Shown here piece after piece: positions 35,882 through 46,425 of a stretch of 64,000 bases of DNA (position 1 is the stretch's first letter; each line of letters opens with the position of its first letter). The translations under genes were made by a program, and so were the position numbers. The notes under the pieces were generated by a model, which had not been told where the DNA came from, did not search any database, and saw only the letters and a list, made by a program, of their open reading frames with translations. Origin of the DNA: Labrys sedimenti (lineage in GTDB: Bacteria; Pseudomonadota; Alphaproteobacteria; Rhizobiales; Labraceae); the NCBI RefSeq assembly GCF_034424805.1, contig NZ_JAXOUF010000007.1:198768-262767 (forward strand). Reading direction: 5' to 3'.

Positions 35882-37123
35882 TCACGAATAATAGGTGGGT
35901 GGAGGAACCGTCCCGTTGAGGGCGTAGTCGCCGACTTCCAGGACCTTGTAGTGCACGGGATCGTGCAGCGAGTGGGTGCGCACATTGCGCCAGTGGCGAT
36001 CGAAGGAGAGCGCCCTGGTGGTGGCCCGCGCGCCCATCAGCTCGAACAGGCGGGAGGTGACCTCGAGCGCCACCTCGGTCGAGTGCACCTTCGACTGGTA
36101 GGCGATGGCGGCGACCTCGCCTCTCTCCTGCTCGGTCAGCGCGCTCCCGCGTTCCACCGCGCGCTGGGCCGCCTCGCCCGCCGCATCCGACAGGGCGATG
36201 GCCGAGGCCAGCGCGACGGAGAGCCTGCCGAAACGCTCGACCACCAGCGTGTCGTCGCTGGCCTTGCCGGCCGGGGAGGAAAGCCAGGGCCGCGACCGGG
36301 TCTGGATATAGTCTCGCGCCTCCTCGAAGGCGCCGAGCGCCGTGCCGAGATAGAGTTCGCCGAAGGCGAGCTGGATGATGGGCACATGCAGGGTCTCGGC
36401 CGGCGTCTGCGGGGCGTCCTCGCGGCGATGCGCGACGAGGTCGTCCAGGCTCACCGCGACATTGTCGAAACTGGCGCTGCCGGAGACGGTCAGGCGCTGA
36501 CCCATATTGTCCCAGTCATGGCCGAAGCTCAGGCCCGGCGCGGGATTGGGCACCACGAACTGGCCGATATGGCCGCCGGCATCGCCCCCGCCGATCTCCG
36601 TCCCCGGCGCGAAGCGCACCCAGACATGCAGGGTGTCGGCCACCGCCGCGCCGCTGGCAAAGGGCTTGGAACCGTTGAGCACGAAGCCCGTGCCTTGCGG
36701 CGTCGCGCTGATGAGCGGCTCATAGGCGGCCTGGGCCACGCCACCATGGAACCAGCCCTGCCGGAGGAAGCCCTCCGCGCGCCGGGCAAACAGCGCCTGG
36801 TTCGCGCCATTCCAGCCCAGGGCCGTGCCGAACAGATGGTAGGTAGCGATCTGGGCGATGGAGGTGTCGCCCTTGGCCAGGATGCGGATGATCTGCAGCA
36901 CCTGCCGGGTGCTGGCACCGCCCCCGCCAACCGCTTCTGGCAGGAAGATCGTCAGCAGTCCGGCCTTGCGCAGCAAATCGATCTCCGCCACCGGATCGGC
37001 ACCGGCGGCATCGCGCGCCGCCCCCGTCCGCTGCAGTTCCGCCGCGACCTGCTCGGCCGCCTCAACCCAGAGCCGAAACCGCTCTTCCCTGCTCAGGCCT
37101 GCCCGCGTTCCATCGGCGCTCAT
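35882..37123 (-). CDS. Acyl-CoA-dehydrogenase-fold flavin monooxygenase (DszC/SfnB-like), copy 1
   Basis: A 413-residue relative of the protein at 33.1 kb. 'VAEIDLLRKAGLLTIFLPEAVGGGGAST', 'GWFHGGVAQAAYEPLISATPQGTGFVLNGSKPFASGAA', 'DWDNMGQRLTVSGSASFDNVAV' and 'GARATTRALSFDRHWRNVRTHSLHDPVHYKVLEVGDYALN' mark the DszC/SfnB group. Its ATG overlaps the stop of the first monooxygenase gene (ATGA), so the LLM and DszC-type enzymes are translated together and probably act in sequence on one compound. The start codon is secure because of the overlap. Confidence 0.85.
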   Translation of the reverse strand: MSADGTRAGLSREERFRLWVEAAEQVAAELQRTGAARDAAGADPVAEIDLLRKAGLLTIFLPEAVGGGGASTRQVLQIIRILAKGDTSIAQIATYHLFGTALGWNGANQALFARRAEGFLRQGWFHGGVAQAAYEPLISATPQGTGFVLNGSKPFASGAAVADTLHVWVRFAPGTEIGGGDAGGHIGQFVVPNPAPGLSFGHDWDNMGQRLTVSGSASFDNVAVSLDDLVAHRREDAPQTPAETLHVPIIQLAFGELYLGTALGAFEEARDYIQTRSRPWLSSPAGKASDDTLVVERFGRLSVALASAIALSDAAGEAAQRAVERGSALTEQERGEVAAIAYQSKVHSTEVALEVTSRLFELMGARATTRALSFDRHWRNVRTHSLHDPVHYKVLEVGDYALNGTVPPPTYYS

Positions 37124-38541
37124 GACCGGGCCTCCGCCGTCTGGGCTGCCGGGAAGGCGAAGCGGGCCGCGGGATGGTCAGGCGGCACAAGCGGGGAATC
37201 GGTGCCGAACAGGCGGCTGCGCAGCGCCCCGGTCCGGCGTTCGCGCAGGCGCCCGCGCCGGTCGAGTTCAGGCACGACATGCTGCGCGAAATCGCGGAAG
37301 CTACCGGGATTGACGATATGGATGAGATTGATGCCGTCGGTATCGGTCTCGGCGAGCCAGGCGTCGAGATCGTCGGCGACCCGGGCCGGCCCGCCCACCA
37401 GCGCCTTCACCCGCCCGAAGCCGCCATCGGGCAGGAAAGCCTCGCGCAGGGTCCAGCGCCTGCCCGAAGCCGGGTCGTCGAACATGCGCAGCAGGGAGCG
37501 GTTGGCGTTGGTATCCCGATAGCGCAGCGGCTCATCGAGGGGGTGACCGGCAAAATCGATGCCGGTGCTCGCCGAATAATGGGTGATGGCGCCTTCCAGG
37601 CTGTAATGGCGGCGATAATCGTCGAACTTCGTGCGGGCCGTTTCGTCATCCCCTGCCGTGACCACGGCAAGAGCGCTGATGAAGCGGATGGCTCCCGGCG
37701 CCCGGCCCGCCTCGCGGGCCAGTTCCTTGATGCCGGCGACATTGCGCCGGATGCCGGCGGCGTCGGCCCCGGCGACGAAGACCACCTCGGCATGGCGCGC
37801 CGCGAAAGCCTGTCCGCGCGGCGAGCCGCCGGCCTGGAAGATCACCGGTACGCGCTGGGGGCTGGGCTCGGAAAGATGCGGGCCGGGAACGGTGTAGTAA
37901 GGGCCGCGATGGCCGATGCCATGCACCTTGGAGGGATCGCTATAGAGCCCTTCGGGATGGTCCGCACTGCCGCGGTCGCGCAGGACGGCATCGTCCTCCC
38001 ACGAGCCCTGCCAGAGCTTGTAGGCCACTTCGAGGAATTCGTCGGCGCGGTCATAGCGCTCGTCGTGAGGGTATTGGGCCTCCAGCCCCAGATTGCGCGC
38101 GGCGCTGTCGAGCTGGGAGGTCACCACGTTCCAGGCGATGCGCCCGCGGGTGACATGATCCAGCGTGGTGAATTTGCGGGCGAGCAGATAGGGCTTTTCG
38201 TAGCTGGTCGAGACGGTGATGCCGAAACCGAGATCGCGCGTGGCCGCCGCCAGGGCCGAAACCAGGAGCAGGGGGTCGCCGAGGGGAGATTGCGTGCCGG
38301 TTCGCAGCGAGGCCTCCGCGCTGCCGCCATGCACGTCGAGCAATCCCAGCGCATCGGCGATGAACAGATTGTCGAAGCGACCCTCGTCGAGGATCCGGGC
38401 GAGCTCGATCCAATAGTCGAGATCGGTATAACGGTAGGTCTCATCCTCGGGGTGTTGCCACAGCCCGTAATTGACATGGGAAACCGAGTTCATGGTGAAC
38501 CCGTTCAAAATGATCGGTTCGGCGGACACGACGCAAATCAT
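37120..38541 (-). CDS. LLM-class flavin-dependent monooxygenase (NtaA/SnaA/DszA type), copy 1
   Basis: A 473-residue luciferase-like monooxygenase and the first gene of the minus-strand operon. 'ILNGFTMNSVSHVNYGLWQHPEDE', 'YWIELARILDEGRFDNLFIADALGLLDVHGG', 'LGFGITVSTSYEKPYLLARKFTTLDHVTRGRIAWNVVTS' and 'GPHLSEPSPQRVPVIFQAGGSPRGQAFAARHAEVVF' place it in the NtaA/SnaA/DszA subgroup. No ribosome site is obvious before ATG 38541; GTG 38529 is an alternative four codons in. The divergent gap to groES holds an inverted repeat that may control both operons. No flavin reductase is present in the window. Confidence 0.9.
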   Translation of the reverse strand: MICVVSAEPIILNGFTMNSVSHVNYGLWQHPEDETYRYTDLDYWIELARILDEGRFDNLFIADALGLLDVHGGSAEASLRTGTQSPLGDPLLLVSALAAATRDLGFGITVSTSYEKPYLLARKFTTLDHVTRGRIAWNVVTSQLDSAARNLGLEAQYPHDERYDRADEFLEVAYKLWQGSWEDDAVLRDRGSADHPEGLYSDPSKVHGIGHRGPYYTVPGPHLSEPSPQRVPVIFQAGGSPRGQAFAARHAEVVFVAGADAAGIRRNVAGIKELAREAGRAPGAIRFISALAVVTAGDDETARTKFDDYRRHYSLEGAITHYSASTGIDFAGHPLDEPLRYRDTNANRSLLRMFDDPASGRRWTLREAFLPDGGFGRVKALVGGPARVADDLDAWLAETDTDGINLIHIVNPGSFRDFAQHVVPELDRRGRLRERRTGALRSRLFGTDSPLVPPDHPAARFAFPAAQTAEARS

Positions 38542-38680
38542 CCATTGGTAGGGAAATTGGTTCGCCGGGATAGCGGCGCCTGCTGTCGCCGCAGGCTGCG
38601 TCCGGCAAATCGATGGAGGTATGTTTGCGCATTAATTACATATTGTCTATATATTTTGTATTCTTTTTATTGACGACGGC

Positions 38681-38709
38681 GCTTGACCCGCCCTAGCATG
38701 GGTTCAAGC
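38681..38709. promoter_or_regulatory. Imperfect inverted repeat in the divergent monooxygenase/groESL promoter region
   Basis: GCTTGACCC at 38681-38689 faces GGGTTCAAGC at 38700-38709; the arms match except for one extra A. It sits in the 230-base gap between divergent operons, beside AT-rich DNA (about 38635-38670) suited to promoters. It is a candidate operator; it does not match the CIRCE heat-shock element. Confidence 0.5.
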
Positions 38710-38771
38710 TGCAAAACCCGCCTAAATCAGGCGGCAGATCGCGGTGCTTCAATCAATCTGAGGTAGAATCC

Positions 38772-39059
38772 ATGAGCTTTCGACCGCTCCATGATCGCGT
38801 GGTCCTGCGTCGCCTGGAAGGCGACGAGAAAACCAAAGGCGGCATCATCATACCTGACACCGCCAAGGAAAAGCCCCAGGAGGGCGAGGTGGTCGCCGTC
38901 GGCCCCGGCGCGCGCGACGAGAGCGGCAAGCTTCAGCCGCTGGACGTGAAGGCCGGCAACCGCGTGCTGTTCGGCAAATGGTCCGGCACGGAAGTCAAGA
39001 TCGACGGCCAGGACCTGCTGATCCTCAAGGAAGCCGACATTCTCGGCATCATCGCCTGA
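38772..39059 (+). CDS. groS: Co-chaperonin GroES
   Basis: A 95-residue protein, full length for GroES. 'MSFRPLHDRVVLRRLEGDEKTKGGIIIPDTAKEKPQEGEVVAVGPG' includes the mobile loop (about residues 17-33) that docks onto GroEL, and the C terminus 'EVKIDGQDLLILKEADILGIIA' is standard. GAGGTA precedes the ATG. It heads a plus-strand operon with groEL and an ABC importer rather than housekeeping genes, so it is probably an accessory copy. The upstream region has no visible CIRCE repeat, suggesting control with the monooxygenase genes instead of heat shock. Confidence 0.95.
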   Translation: MSFRPLHDRVVLRRLEGDEKTKGGIIIPDTAKEKPQEGEVVAVGPGARDESGKLQPLDVKAGNRVLFGKWSGTEVKIDGQDLLILKEADILGIIA

Positions 39060-39133
39060 CATCCCCTCCCCCTTTTCACGGTCAGACAGGCCCGGAGCGC
39101 TTTCGTCACCGCCCGGCCCGAAGGAATTCAACC

Positions 39134-40762
<1,629 letters not shown>

Positions 40763-40773
40763 CGCCGACATCA

Positions 40774-40805
40774 GGCAGGCGGATCGCCCCGGCCTTCCGC
40801 CTGCC
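40774..40805 (+). promoter_or_regulatory. Strong hairpin between groEL and the binding-protein gene
   Basis: GGCAGGCGGA (40774-40783) and TCCGCCTGCC (40796-40805) form a perfect ten-base stem around a 12-base loop, starting 12 bases after the groEL stop. There is no U tract. It could stabilise the groESL message or attenuate read-through into the importer genes. Confidence 0.6.
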
Positions 40806-40863
40806 GCGACGCACCGTTGCCCGGCGCGTCCGCTCCTCTGACTGGAATGAATGGAAGATTACG

Positions 40864-42444
40864 ATGCGGTTCGTTTCCCTGGGCCTCAGGCTGAGCCTCG
40901 CCGGCGCCCTGTTCGCCCTCGTTCATGGCGCGGCCCTCGCCGACGACGCCGACAAATATGGCGGCACGCTGATCGTCGCCCAGAACGCCGAGATCACCAA
41001 TCTCGATCCAGGCCGGGAAGGCGGCTGGGAGACCTTTCGCATCGCCCGTCACATCCACGAGGCGCTGGTGACCGAGGACCTGTCGAAATCCGGCGCTGAG
41101 GTGAAGGTGCCGCCCCTGAAGGCGGCCCTCGCCGAATCCTGGGAGATCTCGCCGGACGGGCGGGTCTACACCTTCCATTTGCGCCGCGGGGTCAAGTTCC
41201 ATGACGGCACCGATTTCAATGCCGAGGCCGTAGCCTTCAACATCCGCCGCGGCTGGGATCCGAAATTCGAGTTCTACGACAAGATCAGTGCCGCCAACCT
41301 CGCCTATACCTATTCCTCGCTCAGCCGGATCGACACGCCCGACGACCACACCCTCGTCCTCACCTTCGCCGAGCCGTTCAGTCCCTTCCTGCGGATGCTC
41401 GCCCAGGGCAGCGGCGGCTCGGGCGGCATTGCCAGCCCCACGGCCATCCGCAAATACGGCAATGACGGCTATGCCGAGCATCCCGTCGGCACCGGCCCTT
41501 ATCGCTTCGTCGAACGGGTCCGCGGCCAGAAGGTCGAGATCGAGCGCTTCGACGGCTATTGGGGCGACAAGCCCTTCCTCGACCGCATCATCTTCCGGCC
41601 GATCATTGACGGCAATGCCCGTGTCGCCGCGCTGGAGACCGGCGAGGTCGACATCATCTCCTGGCCGCCGCGCGACAGCGTGGCCAAGCTGAAGGCGGAG
41701 GGCTTCAGCGTCGACAATGTCGACCTGCCTTCGGTGTATTACTACACCTTCAACACCGCCAACGAGACCTTCAAGGATCTTCGCGTGCGCCAGGCGCTCG
41801 CTTTGTCGATCGACCGGGCCGGGCTGGCGCGCGACCTGCTCAAGGACACGGCCGGGCCTGCCTATGGCATCCTGAACCCGGGGAGCGATGCCTTCGACCC
41901 CTCCTTCCGCGACTATCCGCACGATGTGGAGAAAGCCAAGCAGTTGCTGGCCGAAGCCGGCCACCCCGACGGTGTCAGCGGCCTCCTGGAGATCTATGCC
42001 GGCGGCGAGCCGGTGGCCGAATGGATCCAGCGCGACGCGGCCAAGGCCGGCATCAAGCTCGAGATCCGCTCCTATGACTGGAACAGCTTCCTGGCCCGCA
42101 ACAAGAAGAGCGGCCCCGAGGTTGCCCTGACCTCGATGGAATGGGGTTTTCTGACACCCTATTGGCTTTACATCGTCGCCCACAGCCAGAGCAGCGGCAA
42201 TACGGGCAACTACAACCATCCGGCGTTCGACAAGGCGGTCCATGAGGCGATCACCGCCGTCAAGGCCGAGGACATCAGGGACAAATGGCGCGAAGCCAAC
42301 CGGATCCTGGCCGCCGACGTCGGCAAGCTGCCGATCTATTACGAGCGCACCCATTATGCCGTGGGCAAGAATGTCGGCGGCTTCGCCACCCCCGCCCAGG
42401 ATTGGTACGATCTCAGCCATGTCTGGCTGAAGGAAAAGCAATAG
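40864..42444 (+). CDS. ABC transporter substrate-binding protein (SBP family 5), second importer
   Basis: A 526-residue periplasmic binding protein. The signal peptide is about residues 1-27 (ends 'GAALADD'). 'YGGTLIVAQNAEITNLDPGREGG', 'LKAALAESWEISPDGRVYTFHLRRGVKFHDGTDFNAEAVAFNIRR' and 'DLRVRQALALSIDRAGLARDLLKDTAGPA' are family-5 signatures. GGAAG precedes ATG 40864. It differs clearly from the binding protein of the facing operon, so the two importers probably recognise different or overlapping ligands. Confidence 0.9.
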   Translation: MRFVSLGLRLSLAGALFALVHGAALADDADKYGGTLIVAQNAEITNLDPGREGGWETFRIARHIHEALVTEDLSKSGAEVKVPPLKAALAESWEISPDGRVYTFHLRRGVKFHDGTDFNAEAVAFNIRRGWDPKFEFYDKISAANLAYTYSSLSRIDTPDDHTLVLTFAEPFSPFLRMLAQGSGGSGGIASPTAIRKYGNDGYAEHPVGTGPYRFVERVRGQKVEIERFDGYWGDKPFLDRIIFRPIIDGNARVAALETGEVDIISWPPRDSVAKLKAEGFSVDNVDLPSVYYYTFNTANETFKDLRVRQALALSIDRAGLARDLLKDTAGPAYGILNPGSDAFDPSFRDYPHDVEKAKQLLAEAGHPDGVSGLLEIYAGGEPVAEWIQRDAAKAGIKLEIRSYDWNSFLARNKKSGPEVALTSMEWGFLTPYWLYIVAHSQSSGNTGNYNHPAFDKAVHEAITAVKAEDIRDKWREANRILAADVGKLPIYYERTHYAVGKNVGGFATPAQDWYDLSHVWLKEKQ

Positions 42445-42459
42445 GCCGGGGGTGCTGGG

Positions 42460-43407
42460 ATGATCGCCCTCATCGCACGCCGCGCAGTCGCCTCGCTCGC
42501 CATTCTGGTGCTGGTCACCTTCCTCGTCTTCCTGGTGGTTTATTTCAGCCCGGGAGACCCGGTGGCGATCATGCTCGGCCGCGACGCCTCGGGCGAGACC
42601 GCCGACCAGATCCGCCGCGATCTCGGCCTCGACAGACCCTTCCTCGTCCAGTATGGCGCCTGGCTGTGGGGCCTGCTGGGCGGCCATTTCGGCACATCGA
42701 TCACCATGCATGTGCCGGTGCTCGACATCCTCGTCCCCGCCTACGTCAACACCTTCATCCTGGCCCTGGCGAGTCTGGTGATCGCCTTGACCGTCGGCGT
42801 CCTGCTCGGCGTGCTCTCCGGCCTGCGGGCCGGGGGCTGGTTCGACCGGCTGGCGGCCGCAATCAGCGAGGGCCTCGCGGCGACGCCGGTGTTCTGGCTC
42901 GGAATCATGCTGATCTGGCTGGTCTCCAAGCAGCTGCGCTGGCTGCCTTCATCGGGCATGTACAATCTCAGGGGCTCCCATTCCCTGGCCGATCTTCTTG
43001 CCCATCTCGTCCTACCGGCCTTTTCGGCCGCCGTGCTCGCCATCGCCATCATCATGCGCCTGACGCGCGCCAGCGTCATCGACGCGCTCAATGCCGATTA
43101 TGCCAGGATGTTCGCCTCGGCCGGCATGTCGACGCCGAGGCTGCTGTTCACCCAGATCGCCCGCAATATCCTGGCGCCGATCGTCAGCATCGGCGGGCTG
43201 CAATTCGGCACGCTGTTCGGCGGCGTCATCTTCGTGGAGACGGTGTTCGCCTGGCCCGGCCTCAGCGCCCAGCTCTACAACGCCATCACCGCCCATGACA
43301 TCCCGGTCATCCAGACCGGCGTCCTGATGATTGCCGCGACCTTCATCGTGATCAACCTGATCGTCGACCTCGCCCTGGTCTGGCTCAATCCGCGAGCAAG
43401 AGCGTGA
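42460..43407 (+). CDS. Opp/Dpp-type ABC transporter permease (DppB-like), second importer
   Basis: A 315-residue permease. 'FLVFLVVYFSPGDPVAIMLG' and 'QIRRDLGLDRPFLVQYGAWLWGLLGGHFGTSI' form the DppB-type N terminus. 'RLLFTQIARNILAPIVSIGGLQFGTLFGGVIFVETVFAWPGLSAQLYNAI' is the C-terminal block with the coupling helix. It starts 15 bases after the binding protein. Its TGA shares a base with the next start (TGATG), indicating coupling. Confidence 0.9.
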   Translation: MIALIARRAVASLAILVLVTFLVFLVVYFSPGDPVAIMLGRDASGETADQIRRDLGLDRPFLVQYGAWLWGLLGGHFGTSITMHVPVLDILVPAYVNTFILALASLVIALTVGVLLGVLSGLRAGGWFDRLAAAISEGLAATPVFWLGIMLIWLVSKQLRWLPSSGMYNLRGSHSLADLLAHLVLPAFSAAVLAIAIIMRLTRASVIDALNADYARMFASAGMSTPRLLFTQIARNILAPIVSIGGLQFGTLFGGVIFVETVFAWPGLSAQLYNAITAHDIPVIQTGVLMIAATFIVINLIVDLALVWLNPRARA

Positions 43408-44282
43408 TGTCGCTCTCCCAAGCCTCGAATTCCCTCGGGCCATCCCCCACCGACGTGCCCATACGGCGACGCTGGATCAATCGCGGCGTCATCGGCCTTG
43501 CGATCATCGTCGCGGTGGCCGGCCTCGCAGCCCTGGCGCCCCTGATCTCGCCTTATGATCCCGACATCGGCGAAGGCGCCCTCCGGCTCGCACCGCCCGG
43601 CACACCGGGCCATTTGCTCGGGCTCGACGGCCAGGGGCGCGACATCCTCTCCCGCCTGATCTGGGGCGCGCGCCTGTCCCTGATCGCCAGCATTGTCCCG
43701 GTCGCCATCGCCTTCATCGTCAGCCTTGGCCTTGGCCTCGCCGCCGGCTTCGCGCGCAAGCCTCTGGGCGAGGTGATCATGCGCGGCATCGACGTGCTCT
43801 TCGCCTTTCCGATGATCCTGTTTGCGATCGCCATCGCCGCCATGCTCGGCCCGGGCCTCACCACCATCATCGCCACCATCGCGCTGTCGCTGGTTCCCTA
43901 TATGACGCGCGTGGTCTATTTCGCGGTGCTGGCGGAAACCGGGCGCGAATATCTGGATGCGGCGCGCCTGCTCGGCGCCGGCCGGACGGCCATCCTGTTC
44001 GGCGAGCTCCTGCCCAACGTGCTCTCGCCCGCCATCATCTACGCCACCACGCTGATCGGGCCGATGATCGGCTTTTCCTCCGGCCTCAGCTTTCTCGGAC
44101 TCGGCATCCAGCCACCCTTGGCCGATTGGGGGCGGATGACCGTGGATGGCGTCGGCGTGTTCGCCGAGGGCGCGCCGCATGTGGTGATTGTCCCCGGCGT
44201 CGCCATCATCGTCGTCTCGCTGGCCTTCAACTGGCTCGGCAGTGGCCTGCGGAACTGGCTGGATCCTCATCACCACGCGTAA
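43407..44282 (+). CDS. Opp/Dpp-type ABC transporter permease (DppC-like), second importer
   Basis: A 291-residue permease. 'HLLGLDGQGRDILSRLIWGARLSLIASIVPVAIAFIVSLGLGLAAGF' and 'GFSSGLSFLGLGIQPPLADWGRMTVDGVGVF' are typical of DppC proteins. ATG 43407 overlaps the preceding stop by one base; GTG 43404 is directly before it and in frame. It completes the channel with the DppB-like subunit. Confidence 0.9.
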   Translation: MSLSQASNSLGPSPTDVPIRRRWINRGVIGLAIIVAVAGLAALAPLISPYDPDIGEGALRLAPPGTPGHLLGLDGQGRDILSRLIWGARLSLIASIVPVAIAFIVSLGLGLAAGFARKPLGEVIMRGIDVLFAFPMILFAIAIAAMLGPGLTTIIATIALSLVPYMTRVVYFAVLAETGREYLDAARLLGAGRTAILFGELLPNVLSPAIIYATTLIGPMIGFSSGLSFLGLGIQPPLADWGRMTVDGVGVFAEGAPHVVIVPGVAIIVVSLAFNWLGSGLRNWLDPHHHA

Positions 44283-44305
44283 TCGCACTCGTTGAAGGAG
44301 CGGCC

Positions 44306-45226
44306 ATGTCGATCATTGCCCCCATTGCGCATCACAAGGTTCAAACGTCGCCAGGCCCTTCGGATCTTTTGCGCCTCGCAGATCTGCACGTCACCATCAC
44401 CACACCCCGCCGCACCATCAAGGCCGTCAGGGGCGTCGACCTCAATCTCCAGGCCGGCGAGATTCTCGCCCTCGTCGGCGAGTCCGGCTCGGGAAAGACC
44501 ATGACGGCGGCCTCCATCGTCGGCCTGCTGCCGCGTCCTGCCGCCCGGATTACGCAAGGGCGCATCCTCTTCCAGGGCCGGGATCTGCTCGCTGCCGGCA
44601 CGCGCGACCGCCAGCGCATCCTGCGCCAGGACATCGCCTTCATCGTCCAGAGCTCGCTGACCTCCCTGAACCCGACATCCACCATCGGCCGCCAGCTTGC
44701 CGACATGATCGCCTTCCGCAACGGCCTGGACCGGCGCGAGGCCCGCCGCGAAGCCGTGCGCTGGCTCGGCGAAGTAGGCATCGACGCGGCGGAGCGCGTC
44801 ATGGCGTCCTATCCGCACAGGCTGAGCGGCGGCATGCGCCAGCGCGTGCTGATCGCCATGGCGATCAACAGCCGCCCCAAGCTCATCATCGCCGACGAGC
44901 CGACGACGGCGCTCGATACCGCCACCCAAAAGCAGATCCTGACCCTGCTGGCCCGCATCCGCGACACCTACGGCACCGCCATCCTGCTGATCACCCATGA
45001 TTTCGGCGTGGTGTCGTTTCTGAGTGATCGCATCGCCGTCATGCAGCACGGACGCATCGTCGAGACCGGGCCCACCGCGCGCGTGCTGGTAGCACCTCGG
45101 CATCCCTACACGGCAACGCTGATCGATGCAGTGCCGCGCCTCGACCACCCCCCGCCCCGCCCCGCGCCCGGCGTGATCAGCGAACAAGATCGGCCGGCCA
45201 TCCTTGCCCGTTCAGCAGGACGATAA
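44306..45226 (+). CDS. Opp/Dpp-type ABC ATPase (DppD-like), second importer
   Basis: A 306-residue ATPase. Walker A 'ALVGESGSGKTMTAASIVGLLP', Q-loop 'IAFIVQSSLTSLNPTSTI', signature 'LSGGMRQRVLIAMAI' and Walker B 'LIIADEPTTALD' are all intact, and the C-terminal 'HPYTATLIDAVPRL' is the usual oligopeptide-transporter extension. It lacks a conserved four-Cys iron-sulfur cluster. GAAGGAG precedes ATG 44306. It should heterodimerise with the next gene product. Confidence 0.9.
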   Translation: MSIIAPIAHHKVQTSPGPSDLLRLADLHVTITTPRRTIKAVRGVDLNLQAGEILALVGESGSGKTMTAASIVGLLPRPAARITQGRILFQGRDLLAAGTRDRQRILRQDIAFIVQSSLTSLNPTSTIGRQLADMIAFRNGLDRREARREAVRWLGEVGIDAAERVMASYPHRLSGGMRQRVLIAMAINSRPKLIIADEPTTALDTATQKQILTLLARIRDTYGTAILLITHDFGVVSFLSDRIAVMQHGRIVETGPTARVLVAPRHPYTATLIDAVPRLDHPPPRPAPGVISEQDRPAILARSAGR

Positions 45227-45229
45227 ACG

Positions 45230-46045
45230 ATGGCAGCATCTCCCCTCCTCCAGGTCCGCGGCCTCAGACGCCGCTATGGCGTGCGCACCGGCCTGTTCGG
45301 CCCATGGCACGAGGTCGTCGCCGTCGAGGGCGTCGATTTCACGATCGAACGCGGTGAGATCGTCGGCATCATCGGCGCTTCCGGTTCGGGCAAGTCCACG
45401 ATCGGACGCCTGCTGACCGGGCTCGACGAACCCGACGGCGGCGAGATCCTGTTCGACAACACCAGGATCGACAGGCTGACCGATCAGGCACGCCGACCCC
45501 TGCGCCGCCGTCTCCAGCTCGTGCTGCAGGATGCCTCCTCGGCCCTCAACCCGCGTCGGCGCGTGGGGGCCCAGATCGCGATGCCCATGCTGCGTCTGGG
45601 CATCGCCGGCAGCCGCGAGGACGCGCGCGAGCGCACGGCCCAGCTCCTGCGCCTGGTCGGCCTAGGCCCCGACGCCGCCGAGCGCTATCCGCACGAATTC
45701 TCCGGCGGGCAGCGCCAGCGCATCAACATCGCCCGCTCGCTCGGCGTCGAGGCCGAGTGCCTGATCCTGGACGAGCCGACCTCCGCCCTCGATGTCTCCG
45801 TGCAAGCCCAGATCCTGGCGCTGCTGCTCGAGCTGAGACAGCAGTTCAGCCTGACCTATCTGTTCATCAGCCACAACCTGGCGGTGGTGCAATCCTTCTG
45901 CGATCGCATCCTGGTGCTCGACAAGGGACGCCTGGTGGAAAACCTGCCGTCCCGCACTATCACCAAGCAAGCCAAGGCGCCGGCCACCCGACGCCTGCTG
46001 GAGGCAAACCTGTCCTTGTCCCGCGTTCCAGCGGCCGAGCCCTAG
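45230..46045 (+). CDS. Opp/Dpp-type ABC ATPase (DppF-like), second importer
   Basis: A 271-residue ATPase. 'GIIGASGSGKSTIGRLLTGLDEPDGGEILFDN' (Walker A), 'LQLVLQDASSALNPRRRVG' (Q-loop), 'FSGGQRQRINIARSLG' (signature) and 'LILDEPTSALDVSVQAQIL' (Walker B) are complete. It starts three bases after its partner. The 3' end overlaps an IS3-type scrap by 4 bases; the C terminus 'LSLSRVPAAEP' could have been altered by that insertion, though the ATPase core is untouched. Confidence 0.88.
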   Translation: MAASPLLQVRGLRRRYGVRTGLFGPWHEVVAVEGVDFTIERGEIVGIIGASGSGKSTIGRLLTGLDEPDGGEILFDNTRIDRLTDQARRPLRRRLQLVLQDASSALNPRRRVGAQIAMPMLRLGIAGSREDARERTAQLLRLVGLGPDAAERYPHEFSGGQRQRINIARSLGVEAECLILDEPTSALDVSVQAQILALLLELRQQFSLTYLFISHNLAVVQSFCDRILVLDKGRLVENLPSRTITKQAKAPATRRLLEANLSLSRVPAAEP

Positions 46046-46221
46046 ATCGAAGCGGTTGTCGCTTGGCCTCGGGCACTTCCATCCCACTGGATTTCGCTTT
46101 CCATTTGCAAATGCTGGTGCCGCTGCCCCCGCTTGCGGCACAGATCCACGACCGAAACGCCGGCCTTGTGCTCCTTCAAGATCCCGATGATCCGTTCCTC
46201 CGAAAAGCGAATGCCCTTCAT
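46042..46221 (-). pseudogene. IS3-family (IS407-type) transposase OrfA fragment
   Basis: The minus strand from ATG 46221 reads 'RFSEERIIGILKEHKAGVSVVDLCRKRG', the standard start of IS3-group OrfA. A one-base change in a G run near 46125 then shifts the frame. In the shifted frame the match continues ('ICKWKAKSSGMEVPEAKR'), as in the family, before breaking off at about 46045 against the ATPase gene. Both OrfB and the far end are missing. It marks an old insertion at the edge of the importer operon. Confidence 0.75.
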
Positions 46222-46425
46222 GCTCTGGTTCTCGTGGCAGGCCGGAGCGAACTTCAAACCGGATTAGGTCCAAGGGGCAACATCGGTAGAGTTGGCTGCC
46301 GAGGCGTACAATGACTTGCACGCAACGGTTTGCCTCCACACCAGAAACTTGCGAATAGACTGGAAAGCCTCGATCTCGATCAGTCGGCATTCGAAGATCG
46401 AACGGCCTGGCATTCGCCAAGGCGC
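46222..46425. other. Short gap without a gene
   Basis: The first 40 bases may be the leader of the IS3-type remnant. Nothing else is recognisable. Confidence 0.4.

Noticed and set aside
38542..38771. CIRCE (HrcA) or sigma-32 element before groES
   Set aside because: The inverted repeat present does not fit TTAGCACTC-N9-GAGTGCTAA, and no good sigma-32 spacing was found.
40771..42711. 646-codon open frame opposite the second binding-protein gene
   Set aside because: Shadow of a clear family-5 binding protein; protein text is Arg/Gly/Asp-rich without any domain.
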